Positions 24,745-35,152 of a DNA stretch of 64,000 nt are shown piece after piece. The notes beneath the pieces are model-generated. The model made no database searches. It saw only the letters and a program-made list of their open reading frames with translations, and had not been told where the DNA came from. Within the stretch, counting starts at the first letter, position 1, and every line of letters starts with the position of its first letter. A program made the translations under genes and the position numbers. This DNA comes from Heterocephalus glaber (lineage: Eukaryota; Chordata; Mammalia; Rodentia; Bathyergidae): assembly GCF_000247695.1 (NCBI RefSeq), contig NW_004624734.1, positions 10,784,019-10,848,018 on the forward strand, read 5' to 3'.

Positions 24745-25035
24745 TGGCACACTGCTGCACAAAGCATGGTCCCTGAGCCAGCAGCATTAGCATTGTCTGG
24801 AATATTGTTAGAAATGCAGAATCTAGAGAATCTGCATTTTAATAGGAGCTTAATTGATTCATACACACTTTAAAGTTGATAAATATTGATCTAGCCTAGT
24901 GGTACTCAAAAATTGTTGTACATTGGATTCATTTAAGTAACTTTAAAAATAATATAGCTTGCCAAGCATCAACCCAGGTGTTCTGATACAGTCAGGCAAT
25001 TCTCTTGGGTAGCTGGGTTTGGATACCACTGGCTT
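24745..25035. mobile_element. MER5-like hAT MITEs, two fragments
   Basis: Two adjacent blocks both show the MER5 pattern. One has 'agcattgtctggaatattgttagaaatgcagaatct'; the other has 'tagtggtactcaaaaattgt...tgttctgatacagtcaggc'. Confidence 0.55.
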
Positions 25036-25562
25036 CTGTAGATTCAAAAATCTTCCTTGGTGATGGGCAAATGGCAAGAATTTTAGCAAATGGAAATTTA
25101 ATTGGAGCTCCATATCTGTTTGTTTTATAATCACAATCAATGGCCCAAGCCTAATGATCTTTTTAAAATGTCTAGATTGCCAATCAGCAGGCTTGTGCCC
25201 TTACTATCAGGACGTCTCGATGCATGAGGCTTAAGATGAAAAGACATGTGCTCCCCTACCATGGCGGTGCAGAGGCTATTCAGATATTGGCAATTGTTGA
25301 GTAGCCGTGGCCAATTCACTGCCCTTGAAAGCAACTAGTGTCAGTTGATGTTTACCAAGTTCATACTCTGTGGATGAAAATAATTACTCAAGAAGCAAAC
25401 AGTGTGATCCTCCTTACTTGCATAGTTTGCCTCTGTAGAAGACAACAGCTAGAAAGGGCCTTTTAGGACTCTCCTTCAAGCTCTCACTTTATGGATAGAA
25501 AAATAGAATCCACAGAGAGGTTAGGTCTTGAATTCCAGCTGGTTCCATCCAAGAAGGAAAGA

Positions 25563-25612
<50 letters not shown>
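25563..25612. repeat. (TTG)n trinucleotide microsatellite
   Basis: About sixteen uninterrupted TTG units. The - strand reads as a run of CAA (poly-Gln) inside an open frame, but nothing supports an exon there. Confidence 0.95.
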
Positions 25613-26236
25613 GGAAAATGGACCACATATTTGTTGCCTAATTAGATGTGCAAAATGAGCAAGCTTTGGTATTCCATGCTTGATATCAAGCAATGGGAAA
25701 AGTGCCGTAAACGTTGAAAAGATCTGATTCCTAATGATCACCCAAGACTGTAAGACACATGGAGTGCAGATGTCCTAGGAATTCAACAATTGAGTTCTCA
25801 AACGCTGAGATCTTTAATTAAGCAGGTGTTTGGGAAGTAGATTCTGTGTAGCTTCCAGCCTTGGCTGGGCTTGCCTGGCTGAAAAATGGCACTGACCCAG
25901 CCCAGCAGCAGAGCTGAAACCGGCTTCACTTGAAAGTGTAGGAATGTGCCATTGTTGTTTTCTTCTTTCTTATCAGACCCCATTAGCTTGAGTAAGAAAG
26001 GAACAAAAATGGACTGGGAAAACATGTTGTTTCACTGGGTAAAAATTTAGTATGATTTTTACTGTGTCTGAAAAAGGAAGAATGGCGATCTTGGAAAGGT
26101 ACAGTTCTTCCATGTACTTTTGGACAGCTTCTCCCAGTGTCACCCAGTGAGAATATCTCCCTTTGGCTGACTGCCATTCTCACACAAGAACAGCGACATT
26201 CAGCTGAGGTTACAGACCCAAGCTCCCAAGTTGGCC

Positions 26237-26355
26237 CTTGCTTATTCACAATATTGAAGCACAGAGGTGTAAGAAAGCAAAGAATCAGAGCTTGTGTAAA
26301 TGTTGAACACATATGGCTGTGGAATTTGCTAAGACATGCATACCTCTTTTGCTTT
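26237..26355. repeat. 120-bp duplicated segment, copy A
   Basis: From cttgcttattcacaatattg to tacctcttttgcttt this segment matches 27281-27398 at roughly 93-95% identity, in direct orientation and about 1.04 kb apart. Confidence 0.9.
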
Positions 26356-26679
26356 CAGATGCCTACAATTCTAAAATTATCGGTGGACCGATAGATGCCA
26401 AAGAGCAGAGGTAGAAAGTGAGACCCCACAAAGGAATGTACCCACCTTTTTTTTCATTTCTTGTCCCACCCTCCCACCACGTAGCCAGGGCTTGAGGGAG
26501 GGAAGTCTCTGGTTTGGGCTGTTCTGTGACCACAAAACTAACCATGCCTTACAGCCCACTGAGCCTCCACGCTGAACTTGGCATCCTAGGTGAATTCCAG
26601 AACAGGCCTGCAGGAGGCAGAAGCCAAATTTCCTCCATTTTCCACAGCTGTTAGGAACAGCACACCACTGGGGAAAGAA

Positions 26680-26850
26680 CTAAAATTTCCTACGTGCCAG
26701 GCATTGGTGATGGGATTTGTGCACACAAACTCATGGGGCGACCCATGAGCCAGGCTGCATTAGCCCTATTTAGGTCTAAGAGATTAGGGAATTTGCTCCA
26801 AGCTACCCAGTAATCAGTGCAGGAATCTAGATTCACACACAGCTGTCTTC
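26680..26850 (-). repeat. MIR/L2-like fragment, antisense
   Basis: The phrases acgtgccaggcattggtgat, 'cattagccctatttaggtctaagag' and 'attaggga...cccagtaatcagtgcaggaatc' show a weak antisense MIR pattern. Confidence 0.4.
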
Positions 26851-27138
26851 TCCCAAAGTTCTTAGTCTTATCTACTTCCCGTTTTCTAGGGAGGTCTCAG
26901 CCCTTTGGGTTTTTTTCTTTTAAACTTTGATGCTGAGAGAATGCCATAGAAAAATTCTTCCTAAGGGTATGGGCCAGCCATTGGTGTTTTGTTTTGTACC
27001 GTTTAAAAAGAACATTTTATTTCAGTTAGAATTTGTGTTATAAAAATAGTCTAAACATTTTCCCTTTGAAGTTCAGGAATAAAGGCTGAAATGTAAATGC
27101 ATGTATGTATGTAATACACATATTAAATATGCAGTGTG

Positions 27139-27224
27139 GAGCCAGGGATTTAGCTCAGTGGTGCCACTACCTGCCTCACAAGCGCAAGGTCCCAAATTCG
27201 ATCCTTAGTACCCCCACCCCCACA
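27139..27224 (+). mobile_element. ID-type SINE
   Basis: It contains 'gccagggatttagctcagtgg', gcctcacaagcgcaaggtcc, aaattcgatccttagtaccc and a short C/A tail. The flanks atgcagtgtg and atgcaatgtg look like a target-site duplication. Confidence 0.85.
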
Positions 27225-27280
27225 AAATGCAATGTGATCATAAACACATGTTGCTATTATTCCCCCTCAAAATACTTTCT

Positions 27281-27398
27281 CTTGCTTATTCATAGTATTG
27301 AAGCACAGAGGTATAAGAAGAAGAAAGAATCAGAGCTTGTGTAAAGGTTGAACACATATGGCTGTGGAACTTGCTAAGACATGCATACCTTTTGCTTT
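27281..27398. repeat. 120-bp duplicated segment, copy B
   Basis: From cttgcttattcatagtattg to cctt-ttgcttt, the partner of 26237-26355. It abuts a - strand mariner fragment on its right side. Confidence 0.9.
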
Positions 27399-27409
27399 GA
27401 ACACATTTA

Positions 27410-27590
27410 TTCCATCTTCCTTGCCACTCGCTGAAGCACTTCTAGAAGTCCTCTTTCATGAATGTCTGTGATTGTGCTATTGTAGCTGCATCAATTTCCT
27501 GGATCAATTCAAAACATTTACCTTTCATGGTCATTTAGACTTTGGGGAAGAGCCAGAAGTGGCATAGTGCTAAATCTGATAAATAAGGTA
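27410..27590 (-). pseudogene. Mariner transposase C-terminal fragment, antisense (dead)
   Basis: The reverse strand translates, with two stop codons, to phrases typical of the mariner catalytic C-terminus: ALCHFWLFPK, then MTMKGKCFELIQEID, then MKEDF(stop)KCFSEWQGRWNKCVQS. Family members have SPDLAPCDFWLFPKLK and DFQ.CF..W..RWDKC here, so the conserved aspartate after APC is replaced by histidine. Confidence 0.75.
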
Positions 27591-27689
27591 GATGAGAACA
27601 CACTGTAAGATTTCTTTTTATGAGCCTGCTTTTCAGTTGGATGGCACTCAGCAGCAGAATTCGCTATATTTTTTATCACACTTCATCAA

Positions 27690-27870
27690 GATACTCATAA
27701 AGGAAGACTTCCAGAACTGCTTCAGAAGTGGCAAGAATGATGGGATAAGTGTATTGGAAGCAATGGTGAGTAAGATTTTGAGGGAGATTAATGACGTCTT
27801 TTACTGTAATAAAATTTTAATATTTTAAACATTCATTGTGTATTTTGATCACACCTCATTTAACTAACTG
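27690..27870 (+). pseudogene. Mariner transposase 3' end, sense (dead)
   Basis: The + strand encodes, across stop codons and frame changes, EDFQNCF and LLQKWQE(stop)WDKCIGSNGE(stop)DFEGD, the usual mariner C-terminal end. It is followed by 'ttttgatcacacctcattt', which resembles a mariner terminal repeat. It is homologous and opposite in orientation to the fragment at 27410-27590. Confidence 0.7.
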
Positions 27871-30188
27871 GCATATATATTCATGTTTTTATATTAAAGC
27901 ATATCTATGCCTATTTATGGCAGTACATTCAGTCTGTTATGCCTATCTATGGGAATTTTTATGTAATAACCCGAGTCATAACACTAAGATCATTATTTTA
28001 TTACAAAACTGTTTTGTATGAGACAGAAAAACAGATTGTATGTGTTTTGAGAAGCAGCCCTCTCCCAAGAGGAGGACAGAAAATGGGCCTAAAATGACAG
28101 CACTATACTAACAAAATCCTTTGCAAACTCCCAGTGAAAGAGAGGAGTACCAGTCACCCACTGCAGACTTGCCCTGGGGTGCCACCTTATAGGAGCTTGG
28201 GGTGGTGGCCCCTTCTTGTGCTGTCATTTGAGTCAGACTGGAAGATGCTGTTCATGTTTCTGTCCCCAGAATTGTTGGACAGTGCTATTGTGATGTCTTG
28301 AGGTCAGTTTCTCCACGCAGTGCCTCTGAGGCCTTGAGGAGACTTGAAGGGTAGTCTTTTATTTGTACCACCTTAGCTACACCTGCCCATGTGAACTTCA
28401 TGTGTTAGCCACTGCCCAGAGACCCGAAAGCCACATCTGCTTGTGGCCTCCTTGGAATGCATCACATTTATGATGTTGAGCGGTTTTGATGATTTTCCTG
28501 AGTGAACAGTTGTTTGAGATTGAGAAGAGCACTCTGGGGACATCAGAAGGAAGGCAGGACAGCACGGATAGCTTCATGGGTCATGGGTCAGCAGCACTGT
28601 GTTGCTTGATACAGATGATGACTTCCTCCTGGGCACGAGCTATGCTGGGCTTTTCCAGGTTTTGGACAATTCAGTGAGTATTCTCCTCCAGGTACTAAGG
28701 TCTCCTGGACAGTGGATAGACATTGCCCAACTGGGAAGGAACAAGCCATGCTTGCTGTGATAAAATCCTCCAAGTGCTGAAGAAGCTGGCCAGGGCTCAG
28801 AAGGACACTCAGCAAGGTTGTAGCAGGAGGGAATGTGCTTGATGCCAGCTGTCTTAAGGCCTTGAGGACTTGGAAGTTTGGAAGGACACACACACACACA
28901 CAGCCACTGGAGAGCATGAAAAATGAATGAGTAAATGAACGGATAAGTGATTGAATGCACCCAGTATTCTTTTCTCTTAGGAGAGAGACTCTTCCTAATA
29001 AATTCATAGGAAAGGGCATCCCCAACGCAATTTGCCCATGAGGATAATGACAGTTGCTTCGGGTGCCATAACTTGTTCTCTTCCACTGATATAGAAAAGG
29101 AGCCCCTGCCAAAAAATGTCCTTGGAGTGGCTCAATGTTGTTTTCCTTTTGCTGTTTAAGTCAGATGTATTTAATATAAGGGATTTAGCTGTGAGCTGGA
29201 ATGTGTGGTGAGCCCTTCGCCCAGGGTGCAAACTTTCCCATTCTGAGCTCCACAAGCTGACAATGGCTTGGGTGGTGGTTGCTTTTAAGTGCACATGGCC
29301 ACATGAAATTGAGCATAAAATCCCCAGACTATCTGGCTGGGGAAAGCTGATATGGAGACTTAAAGGGGCTAATGTTTGTTATCCACATGCCCATTTAATG
29401 GATACTGAACTTGAACATGGACACAGCCTTCTCCCAGATGTGTTTAGAAGGTATTAAGATGAGAGACTCCCTTCAAAGAACTCCAGGAACTTACTGAGTT
29501 CTCAAGATATGCTTTATATTGACAATCCAGCAAATAAATTTTAATTTTTTTACATGTACGCCAACACGGTAAGTAAGGTAGAATGGAGTTAATCTTTTAG
29601 TTTGATAAAATGGTAGATGTTTTTAGAAAGTGAACTTCAAAAATTTTGTTTCTAGGCCCCACTGCTTTGCACACATGCATGTGTGAACACTGAAATGGGC
29701 CCACGTTTCAGGCCTATATGTCCACCTGAAACCAGTCTGGGCCACTTGTGGGGTCTTGGTTTTCCTGTGTAGGATTCTGTGGGATGCTGTATCTACTGTA
29801 AGTTACACAAACACAGAGATTTGAACCCTGCTGCCACCTTGGCTTGCCAACAGTTCTTTGTCCCCTTTGGGCTCTTTCATCCTTCATTCCCCTCAAGGCA
29901 GGAAAAAGAGCATGAATTTCTAAGGCAGTGTTGTTCCCAGGGTACAGTTGTCATCCATCACTCCCTGCTGGGAAAATGTAAACATGGACTGGCCAGTCGT
30001 GGCATTATTTATTGTCACAGGCTTCGATATGGATTGGGGCAGAAGGGGCTGCTGGCCAAGCATTCTTCCCTGGCTCCCCAGGAGGCTTGGCTCTGTGGGC
30101 AGAACTGGGGCGGAAAGGGGTGAAGGGCAGGGCTGGAGTTCTTGCAGCTGAGAACTAGACCGGTGCATTGTGTCAAAGTTGCACATAG

Positions 30189-30290
30189 CTGGTCAGGGGC
30201 TGTAGCTCAGTGGCGCCATGCCAGCCTGGTAAGTGCAAGGTCCTGAGTTCAATTGCCGGTACCAAAACAAAACAAAACAAAAAAACCCCA
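30189..30290 (+). mobile_element. ID-type SINE with TSD
   Basis: It contains ggggctgtagctcagtgg, 'ggtaagtgcaaggtcctgag', ttcaattgccggtacc and an (AAAAC)n tail. The flanks aagttgcacatag and aagtttcacatag are a near-perfect target-site duplication. Confidence 0.88.
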
Positions 30291-31482
30291 AAGTTTCACA
30301 TAGTCGACACACTGGGGAGGAATGAAGATGGTGTTACCATGGAGCCAGGTTCGTGGAGCCTGTCCATGCTTAGAAGAGGGAAGCTGGCCTCATGTTAGCC
30401 CTAGACACATGTCCATTTTGAGGTGGCTGTGAGCATAAATGTGGTAACAAAAGGGGTATCAGAAACATTACATGATGAATCGCAGCTTTTACTGTTATTT
30501 CTAACTGTGGTGATCCGTTTGATGTAGGTAGGAGAAGGTACAGAAGAGCACACCCTCCTGAAGTCATGAAGTGGAGGACGGGAGGATGATGCCTGCAGGC
30601 GAGGGCAGGATCATTGAGAAGGAAGGGCACTGGAGCCAGGCCTAGCAGATACGGGCACTCAGTGGCCCTATGTGGAGTGAATTGATACATAATTAGCAAC
30701 AAGTCCCCTCTTTAGGTTGAAGTAACCATGTAGCATCAGGAGTTCCCTCATGGAGAAAAAAAGGAAAGATGTTTCAGTTCAAAGAGTTTTGAGCACAAAC
30801 TGTATACAGTGCCTGCACTGAACACCTTGGGAAATTCACCTTGATATGTGGGCCCTGAAGCTCTCAGTTCAGGAGCAGGGACTGCCTTGGACACGAGAAC
30901 CTTCACTCTGGGTTGTGCAGGGGCTTCTGGGGGTGCAGGGAAGACCTCAGGACTCTGGGACACTTCAGGAAGGCACAGAAGCCCTCAGTCAAAAGGTTTT
31001 CCTGGACAAATATAATGAAGCCCCTGGACTAGCAGCTTCTGTTGGCAGAAAACATTTCCTTTACTTCTCTTATGTTCTCAGTGGTGATCAGCACACCGTA
31101 TGTATGTAGCACACACCTGCTTCACATCTAAGTGAATAAACCTATCCAAAATGCCTTTCTAAATCAAGCAATAGCTATTGTCAAGGCAACAAAATTTCAA
31201 TGAGCTATGGCATAGAGTGGCAGAAAAGTGCCCAAGGTGATGAGTTCCCTTCTTGGCCATTTCCTTTGTGGATTTCCAGTGAGAAGACTATCTCTGCCCT
31301 CCTCCTGTTAGAGACCAGTGTGTCCTGTAGGTGCCCATCAGGGAGACACCTCCATCTCCTTGGTGTAATCCAACAACATTATCAACTGCTTCCCAGCCGT
31401 AAGAAACATGCAGTTGGCAGCTCTGGGGGCTCCAGGCCACTTGGAAAGGTAAAGGTGACATTCTTTGGAATCTTTCTTACAG

Positions 31483-31605
31483 ATGTGGATGAGTGTGCAA
31501 CGGATTCCCACCAGTGCAACCCCACCCAGATCTGCATCAACACTGAAGGAGGGTATACCTGCTCCTGCACTGATGGGTACTGGCTTCTGGAAGGCCAGTG
31601 CTTAG
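31483..31605 (+). CDS. FBLN5: FBLN5 exon 5: calcium-binding EGF-like repeat 2
   Basis: This exon of 123 bp encodes residues 127-167 (human numbering), beginning DVDECATDSHQC and ending LLEGQCL. It has six cysteines, the calcium-binding start DVDEC and the CINTEGGYTC segment, whose Asn fits the Asp/Asn hydroxylation consensus. The first codon is split: G comes from the previous exon and AT starts this one. The acceptor is tctttcttacag and the donor TTAG|gtaaca, so the exon is phase 1-1. Fibulin-5 is a secreted glycoprotein that binds tropoelastin, fibrillin and LOXL1 and organises elastic fibres; its tandem cbEGF repeats form a calcium-stiffened rod. Identification rests on near-identity to fibulin-5 as I remember it. 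Confidence 0.97.
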   Translation: MWMSVQRIPTSATPPRSASTLKEGIPAPALMGTGFWKASA

Positions 31606-31744
31606 GTAACAGCTCCCTGGGGTGCACAGGGACTCTTGGAAGTGAATGGTTGGCAGATATATTGTGATATGGGCTTATTGGGTGGCCTTAGTGCAGTAAG
31701 CTTTTCTTTGGAAGAGAAGCAAAAGGTCAGTTACACTTATCATC

Positions 31745-31846
31745 ACCCTTTGCTCCTTTTTGTTTCATTTTATGGTGCGAGACCAAACCCGAAGTCTTCT
31801 GTATGCCAGACAAGTCCTTGGCCACTGAGCTATATCCCCCGTCCAC
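31745..31846 (-). mobile_element. ID-related SINE, antisense, old
   Basis: The phrases 'tggtgcgagaccaaacccgaag', 'tgtatgccagacaagtccttggcc' and actgagctatatcccccgtc match a diverged antisense ID. Confidence 0.6.
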
Positions 31847-31894
31847 ATGAGTCTTTAAATCAGTTGTCAAATCACCATCATGTCATCATTATAG

Positions 31895-32032
31895 TTTTTT
31901 GTTCGTTTTTTGAGAACAGGGTCTTGCTCTGCTGCCCAGGATGATCTCAAACTCTTGAGTTCAAACAATCCTCCTGTCTCAGCTTCCCCAGTAGCTGGCA
32001 CTACCGGTGCATGCCACTGTGCCCAGCTTCTT
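31895..32032 (-). mobile_element. B1/7SL-derived SINE, antisense
   Basis: It contains 'gagaacagggtcttgctctgctgcccagg', 'tgatctcaaactcttgagttcaaacaatcctcctg' and gtagctggcactaccggtgc, the classic antisense 7SL-SINE order. Confidence 0.85.
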
Positions 32033-34211
32033 ATAATTTTTGAATGTACTATTGAAGGGTTCAAATCTGGTTTTATCTAGACCTTCTACCTGTCTTTAGA
32101 AAGTTTATATCTAAGCCAGCAAATGACAGAAGTGAGTTATTCTGCCTTAATCCGAAATAATATTGAGCCAAGGGAATCCTTTTGCTTAGTTATGGAGATG
32201 TTCCAAGTCTCAAATGTAGATCAGTAGATTCTGATCAGACATCATCTCCTCCCAACACCTCATCATAGTTGCCCCATGCCACGCTCACCCCACTAGCTGT
32301 GGTAGTTCTTTTTACTCCACAAGAATTAATCATAACCAATTGAGAATTTTGTCCCCTGGAGTTGACATCTGCTGTATCATCTTTCATTTATTTTTACCAG
32401 AGGGCTAGCTTTCCTTTCTTCCCCTCTACATTTGCATTTAACCAAGTGAATGGATTCGCAGCAGTCTCTAGCTGTCACTTCAATTTCTACATCTAGGGTA
32501 TGATTCCTATGTTGTGAGTTTTGGGGAAAGTTCTGCCAGTTTAAATTCTCTAAGACATTATTCTGTTGCCTGAAAGTCAGTACTGGAGGGGCAGAGAAAC
32601 AGATCCAAAGGACATCATGAAAACAGAAAAAGAAAAAGAAAGTGCTTCTTTCCAAGTCTTTCTTGATTGAGGCTGTGTTTGGGTCTGCTGTCACACCTGT
32701 CCGAAGGGTCCTCGAGGCCTAATAAGCCAGCCTAGACTTGGCATAGTTCTCCTTCCCAGGCATGCACAGAAGTATAGGTGTACATGGGCATTTGTGAATA
32801 TGACAAACCCCATGCATGTAAACCAACCTCTACTCTAATGGAAAATTTTATGCTACTGATTTGAACAAAAGCAGATCGGTGAGAGGGAGTCATTTGTACA
32901 GGAACTAAATATGTAAAATTTCAGAGCTATTATGTCATCCAACTTTTATAGAGTTGGAGACAGACTCAAAAAGAAGGAACATTTCAGGCAAAGTTAAAGT
33001 ATATTGGATTAATAGCCAAATCTCTTGTTTCTCAGGCTAGATTTTTTCCACCACAGAGGGTGCTAGAAAGCTGAAGGAGACCTGAGTACACAGGCTCCCA
33101 TTACGGAAAACCTAGGGCCAGTCAGGAAACTCCTTCTGTATCTGAGAGATGCCAGCAATGGAGATATCCCTCTTCCACAGAGTGGGTTGTCCTCCTCCAC
33201 AGAGTGGGATGCTTGGCAGGTATGTTCACAGAGGCCTAACATGGTGCCATTCCTAATTGTGGCTGAATTCATGCCTTCCCTTGGCCAAACTCTTCTTTCT
33301 TAATCAAAATGAAACTGCCACAGCTGCCTGCCACCTTCCACTCCTTCTGTGTACCTTTGGAGGCATTGCTTTTGCAGGGGGCTACCTTTCATCCTAGGTA
33401 ACCCTAGGGGAAGGGTGTGCTGGCTGGCCCCTGCTGCCTTCTTGGGCCTTGGTTTTCTGCACAATTGCACCCTCAGAAGGGGTCAGAACAATGTATGAGA
33501 CAGTGGGCTTTCCAGACAGAACTGCCCAGCCCTCAGGGGAGTGGGGTGGGCCAGGACAGAAGTTGCTGGGACTTAGAGGTGAAACAGAATCATGTGGGCA
33601 GGGCCCACATTCTGAGGAGCCCTGAACAGCAGGAAGGGACTGAGATGGACTGAGGAGGTGGAGCTAGTAGAAACCAGCCATAGGTACTGAACTGGCCTTC
33701 AGAGCCTTGGCTGGATTATGGTACCAATGAACAGATGCAGGAAAAGGTTAGTTTCAGGGGAGGGGGGGATGAGATAAGGGCCAGTAACAGGTACTGTTAG
33801 ATCAGCTGGTCCCTGTACAGGTGAGAATGCTGTCTCCTTCACAAGGCTGGTGATTTCATGCAAAGCACCCTGCCCTACAGGAGAGAATTGTCCAGCCCAG
33901 ATCTCATCAACCTGGGATGCTAACAAGTGCTTTCCCAATGACATCAGGCTCCCTGTGGGTTGATGAGTGTCACAAGGAGGTCCTATTGCCCAGCCTTGCT
34001 GAACATACCCATTTACCACAGTGCTGGTGCTTTCTCTAGAAAGACCAGCCACTGCTTAGAAGATATGTGTTTATCCAGAATTTTATGTCTTCTCTGGTAC
34101 AAGGAAGAGAGCCAAAGTGAACCTCATATCCTTGTGCTCATTGTAGCGCTATCCAGCTTGTCCTGGCCTGCGCCTGGCTCCTGTTCCCAATAGCTGGACA
34201 CAGTCATTGTT

Positions 34212-34493
34212 CTTTTTATTGAATTTTTAAAAATTTTTATTAGTATATCTTTGCAGTAAACAGTGATTACATTCATCATGGGGAGTTGGTACATATACAC
34301 AACACATCTTAATTCTTTTTAATCCCCTTCCCCTTCTCCCTCTTCCCCCTCCAACATCTCTTGGCCCCCTCCCCATTTGCAAAAGATCTATCTCCCTGTT
34401 TGCTATTATCTGTCTTTTAATTTGCTCTTTCATTTATTTATACTTCAGATTTCTCATATAAGAGAAACCATGTGATAGTTAAGCTTGTGAGGC
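34212..34493 (-). mobile_element. L1 3' UTR insertion, antisense, with 11-bp TSD
   Basis: The inserted 282 bp reads, in reverse, as an L1 tail: a purine-rich stretch, then 'aattaagatgtgttgtg', 'accaactccccatgatgaatg' and a poly-A end. Perfect duplications of cagtcattgtt lie at 34201-34211 and 34494-34504. Confidence 0.8.
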
Positions 34494-34621
34494 CAGTCAT
34501 TGTTAATGGAACTGCCAAGGAGCCTATTGGAGCAACACTAGAGATTCTCTTTATGCATGACACTAACTCGTCTCTCTTCAAGAGAGTTAAGAGTTCGTAT
34601 GGAACTGTAGAGTTGAATCTT

Positions 34622-34705
34622 TGTGGGGGGGGTACTGGGTATTGAACTTGGGACCTTGCACTTGCAAGGCAGGAGGTGGAACCACTCAGCTAAATCCCCA
34701 GCCCA
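34622..34705 (-). mobile_element. ID-type SINE, antisense
   Basis: It contains ggtactgggtattgaacttg, ggaccttgcacttgcaaggc and 'actcagctaaatccccagccc'. The flanking gttgaatctt on both sides is the target-site duplication. Confidence 0.9.
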
Positions 34706-35035
34706 AGTTGAATCTTAATGTTGCATACATCTTTATCAAATTTTCAAGTTGGATGAAACCTGAGAAGCTGTCTTGCCCAATGTCCCACACAATGCAGAAA
34801 TTTCTTCCACAGCTTTCAGGATAGGTTCAGGTGTTCTTGGGACTTGGAGGGACCAGGGAAGTAGAAGACTAGAGGGAGAAGGAGCATCACTATCCTTGAC
34901 TTTTAACTGTCTTAGCACTAGTTCCCCTTAGCTTCGCTTCTTCGTTCCTCTCCAGAAAGGGTGGCAGTGACACCAGAGTGAGGGCAGCGTCAGTGAGAGA
35001 TACCTTCCTTACCTTGCTTGTGTTTCTGTTTCCAG

Positions 35036-35152
35036 ACATTGATGAATGTCGCTATGGTTACTGCCAGCAGCTCTGTGCAAATGTTCCTGGATCCTATTCT
35101 TGTACATGCAACCCTGGTTTTACCCTCAATGAGGATGGAAGGTCTTGCCAAG
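35036..35152 (+). CDS. FBLN5: FBLN5 exon 6: calcium-binding EGF-like repeat 3
   Basis: This exon of 117 bp encodes residues 168-206, from [10 protein letters not shown] to NEDGRSCQ. It has six cysteines, the calcium motif DIDEC and the segment [10 protein letters not shown] with the potential hydroxylation Asn. As far as I recall the human sequence, this repeat is identical to it. The acceptor is tgtttctgtttccag and the donor CAAG|gtatgt. It is symmetrical (phase 1-1), so its loss would keep the reading frame. Confidence 0.97.

Larger units (their letters stand above)
1..31482 (+). other. FBLN5: FBLN5 intron 4 (3' part), no coding exon
   Basis: This is the intron before the exon for EGF repeat 2. 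It ends in a pyrimidine-rich acceptor (tctttcttacag). I searched for the preceding exon, which should encode EGF repeat 1 with its long proline/tyrosine-rich insert, and found nothing like it on the + strand, so the intron is at least 31.5 kb here. Its open reading frames are short and are explained by repeats or low-complexity tracts. Recognisable contents are listed separately. Stretches where I see nothing assignable include about 1.1-1.7, 2.1-2.6, 3.4-5.1, 5.5-6.3, 8.6-9.7, 10.9-12.0, 16.0-17.7, 18.8-20.5, 20.8-22.3, 23.3-24.2, 25.1-26.2 and 27.9-31.4 kb. The intron number follows the human gene. Confidence 0.85.
31606..35035 (+). other. FBLN5: FBLN5 intron 5
   Basis: This phase-1 intron of 3,430 bp holds an old antisense ID copy (31745-31846), an antisense B1/Alu-like SINE (31895-32032), an L1 3' end (34212-34493) and a younger antisense ID (34622-34705). 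I see nothing assignable between about 32.1 and 34.2 kb. Confidence 0.9.

Noticed and set aside
25484..25741. Poly-glutamine frame on the - strand
   Set aside because: Produced by the (TTG)n microsatellite; no flanking conserved protein sequence.
1..31482. Exon for EGF repeat 1 of FBLN5
   Set aside because: No sequence resembling the proline/tyrosine-rich insert or its cysteines was found, so this exon lies upstream of the window.
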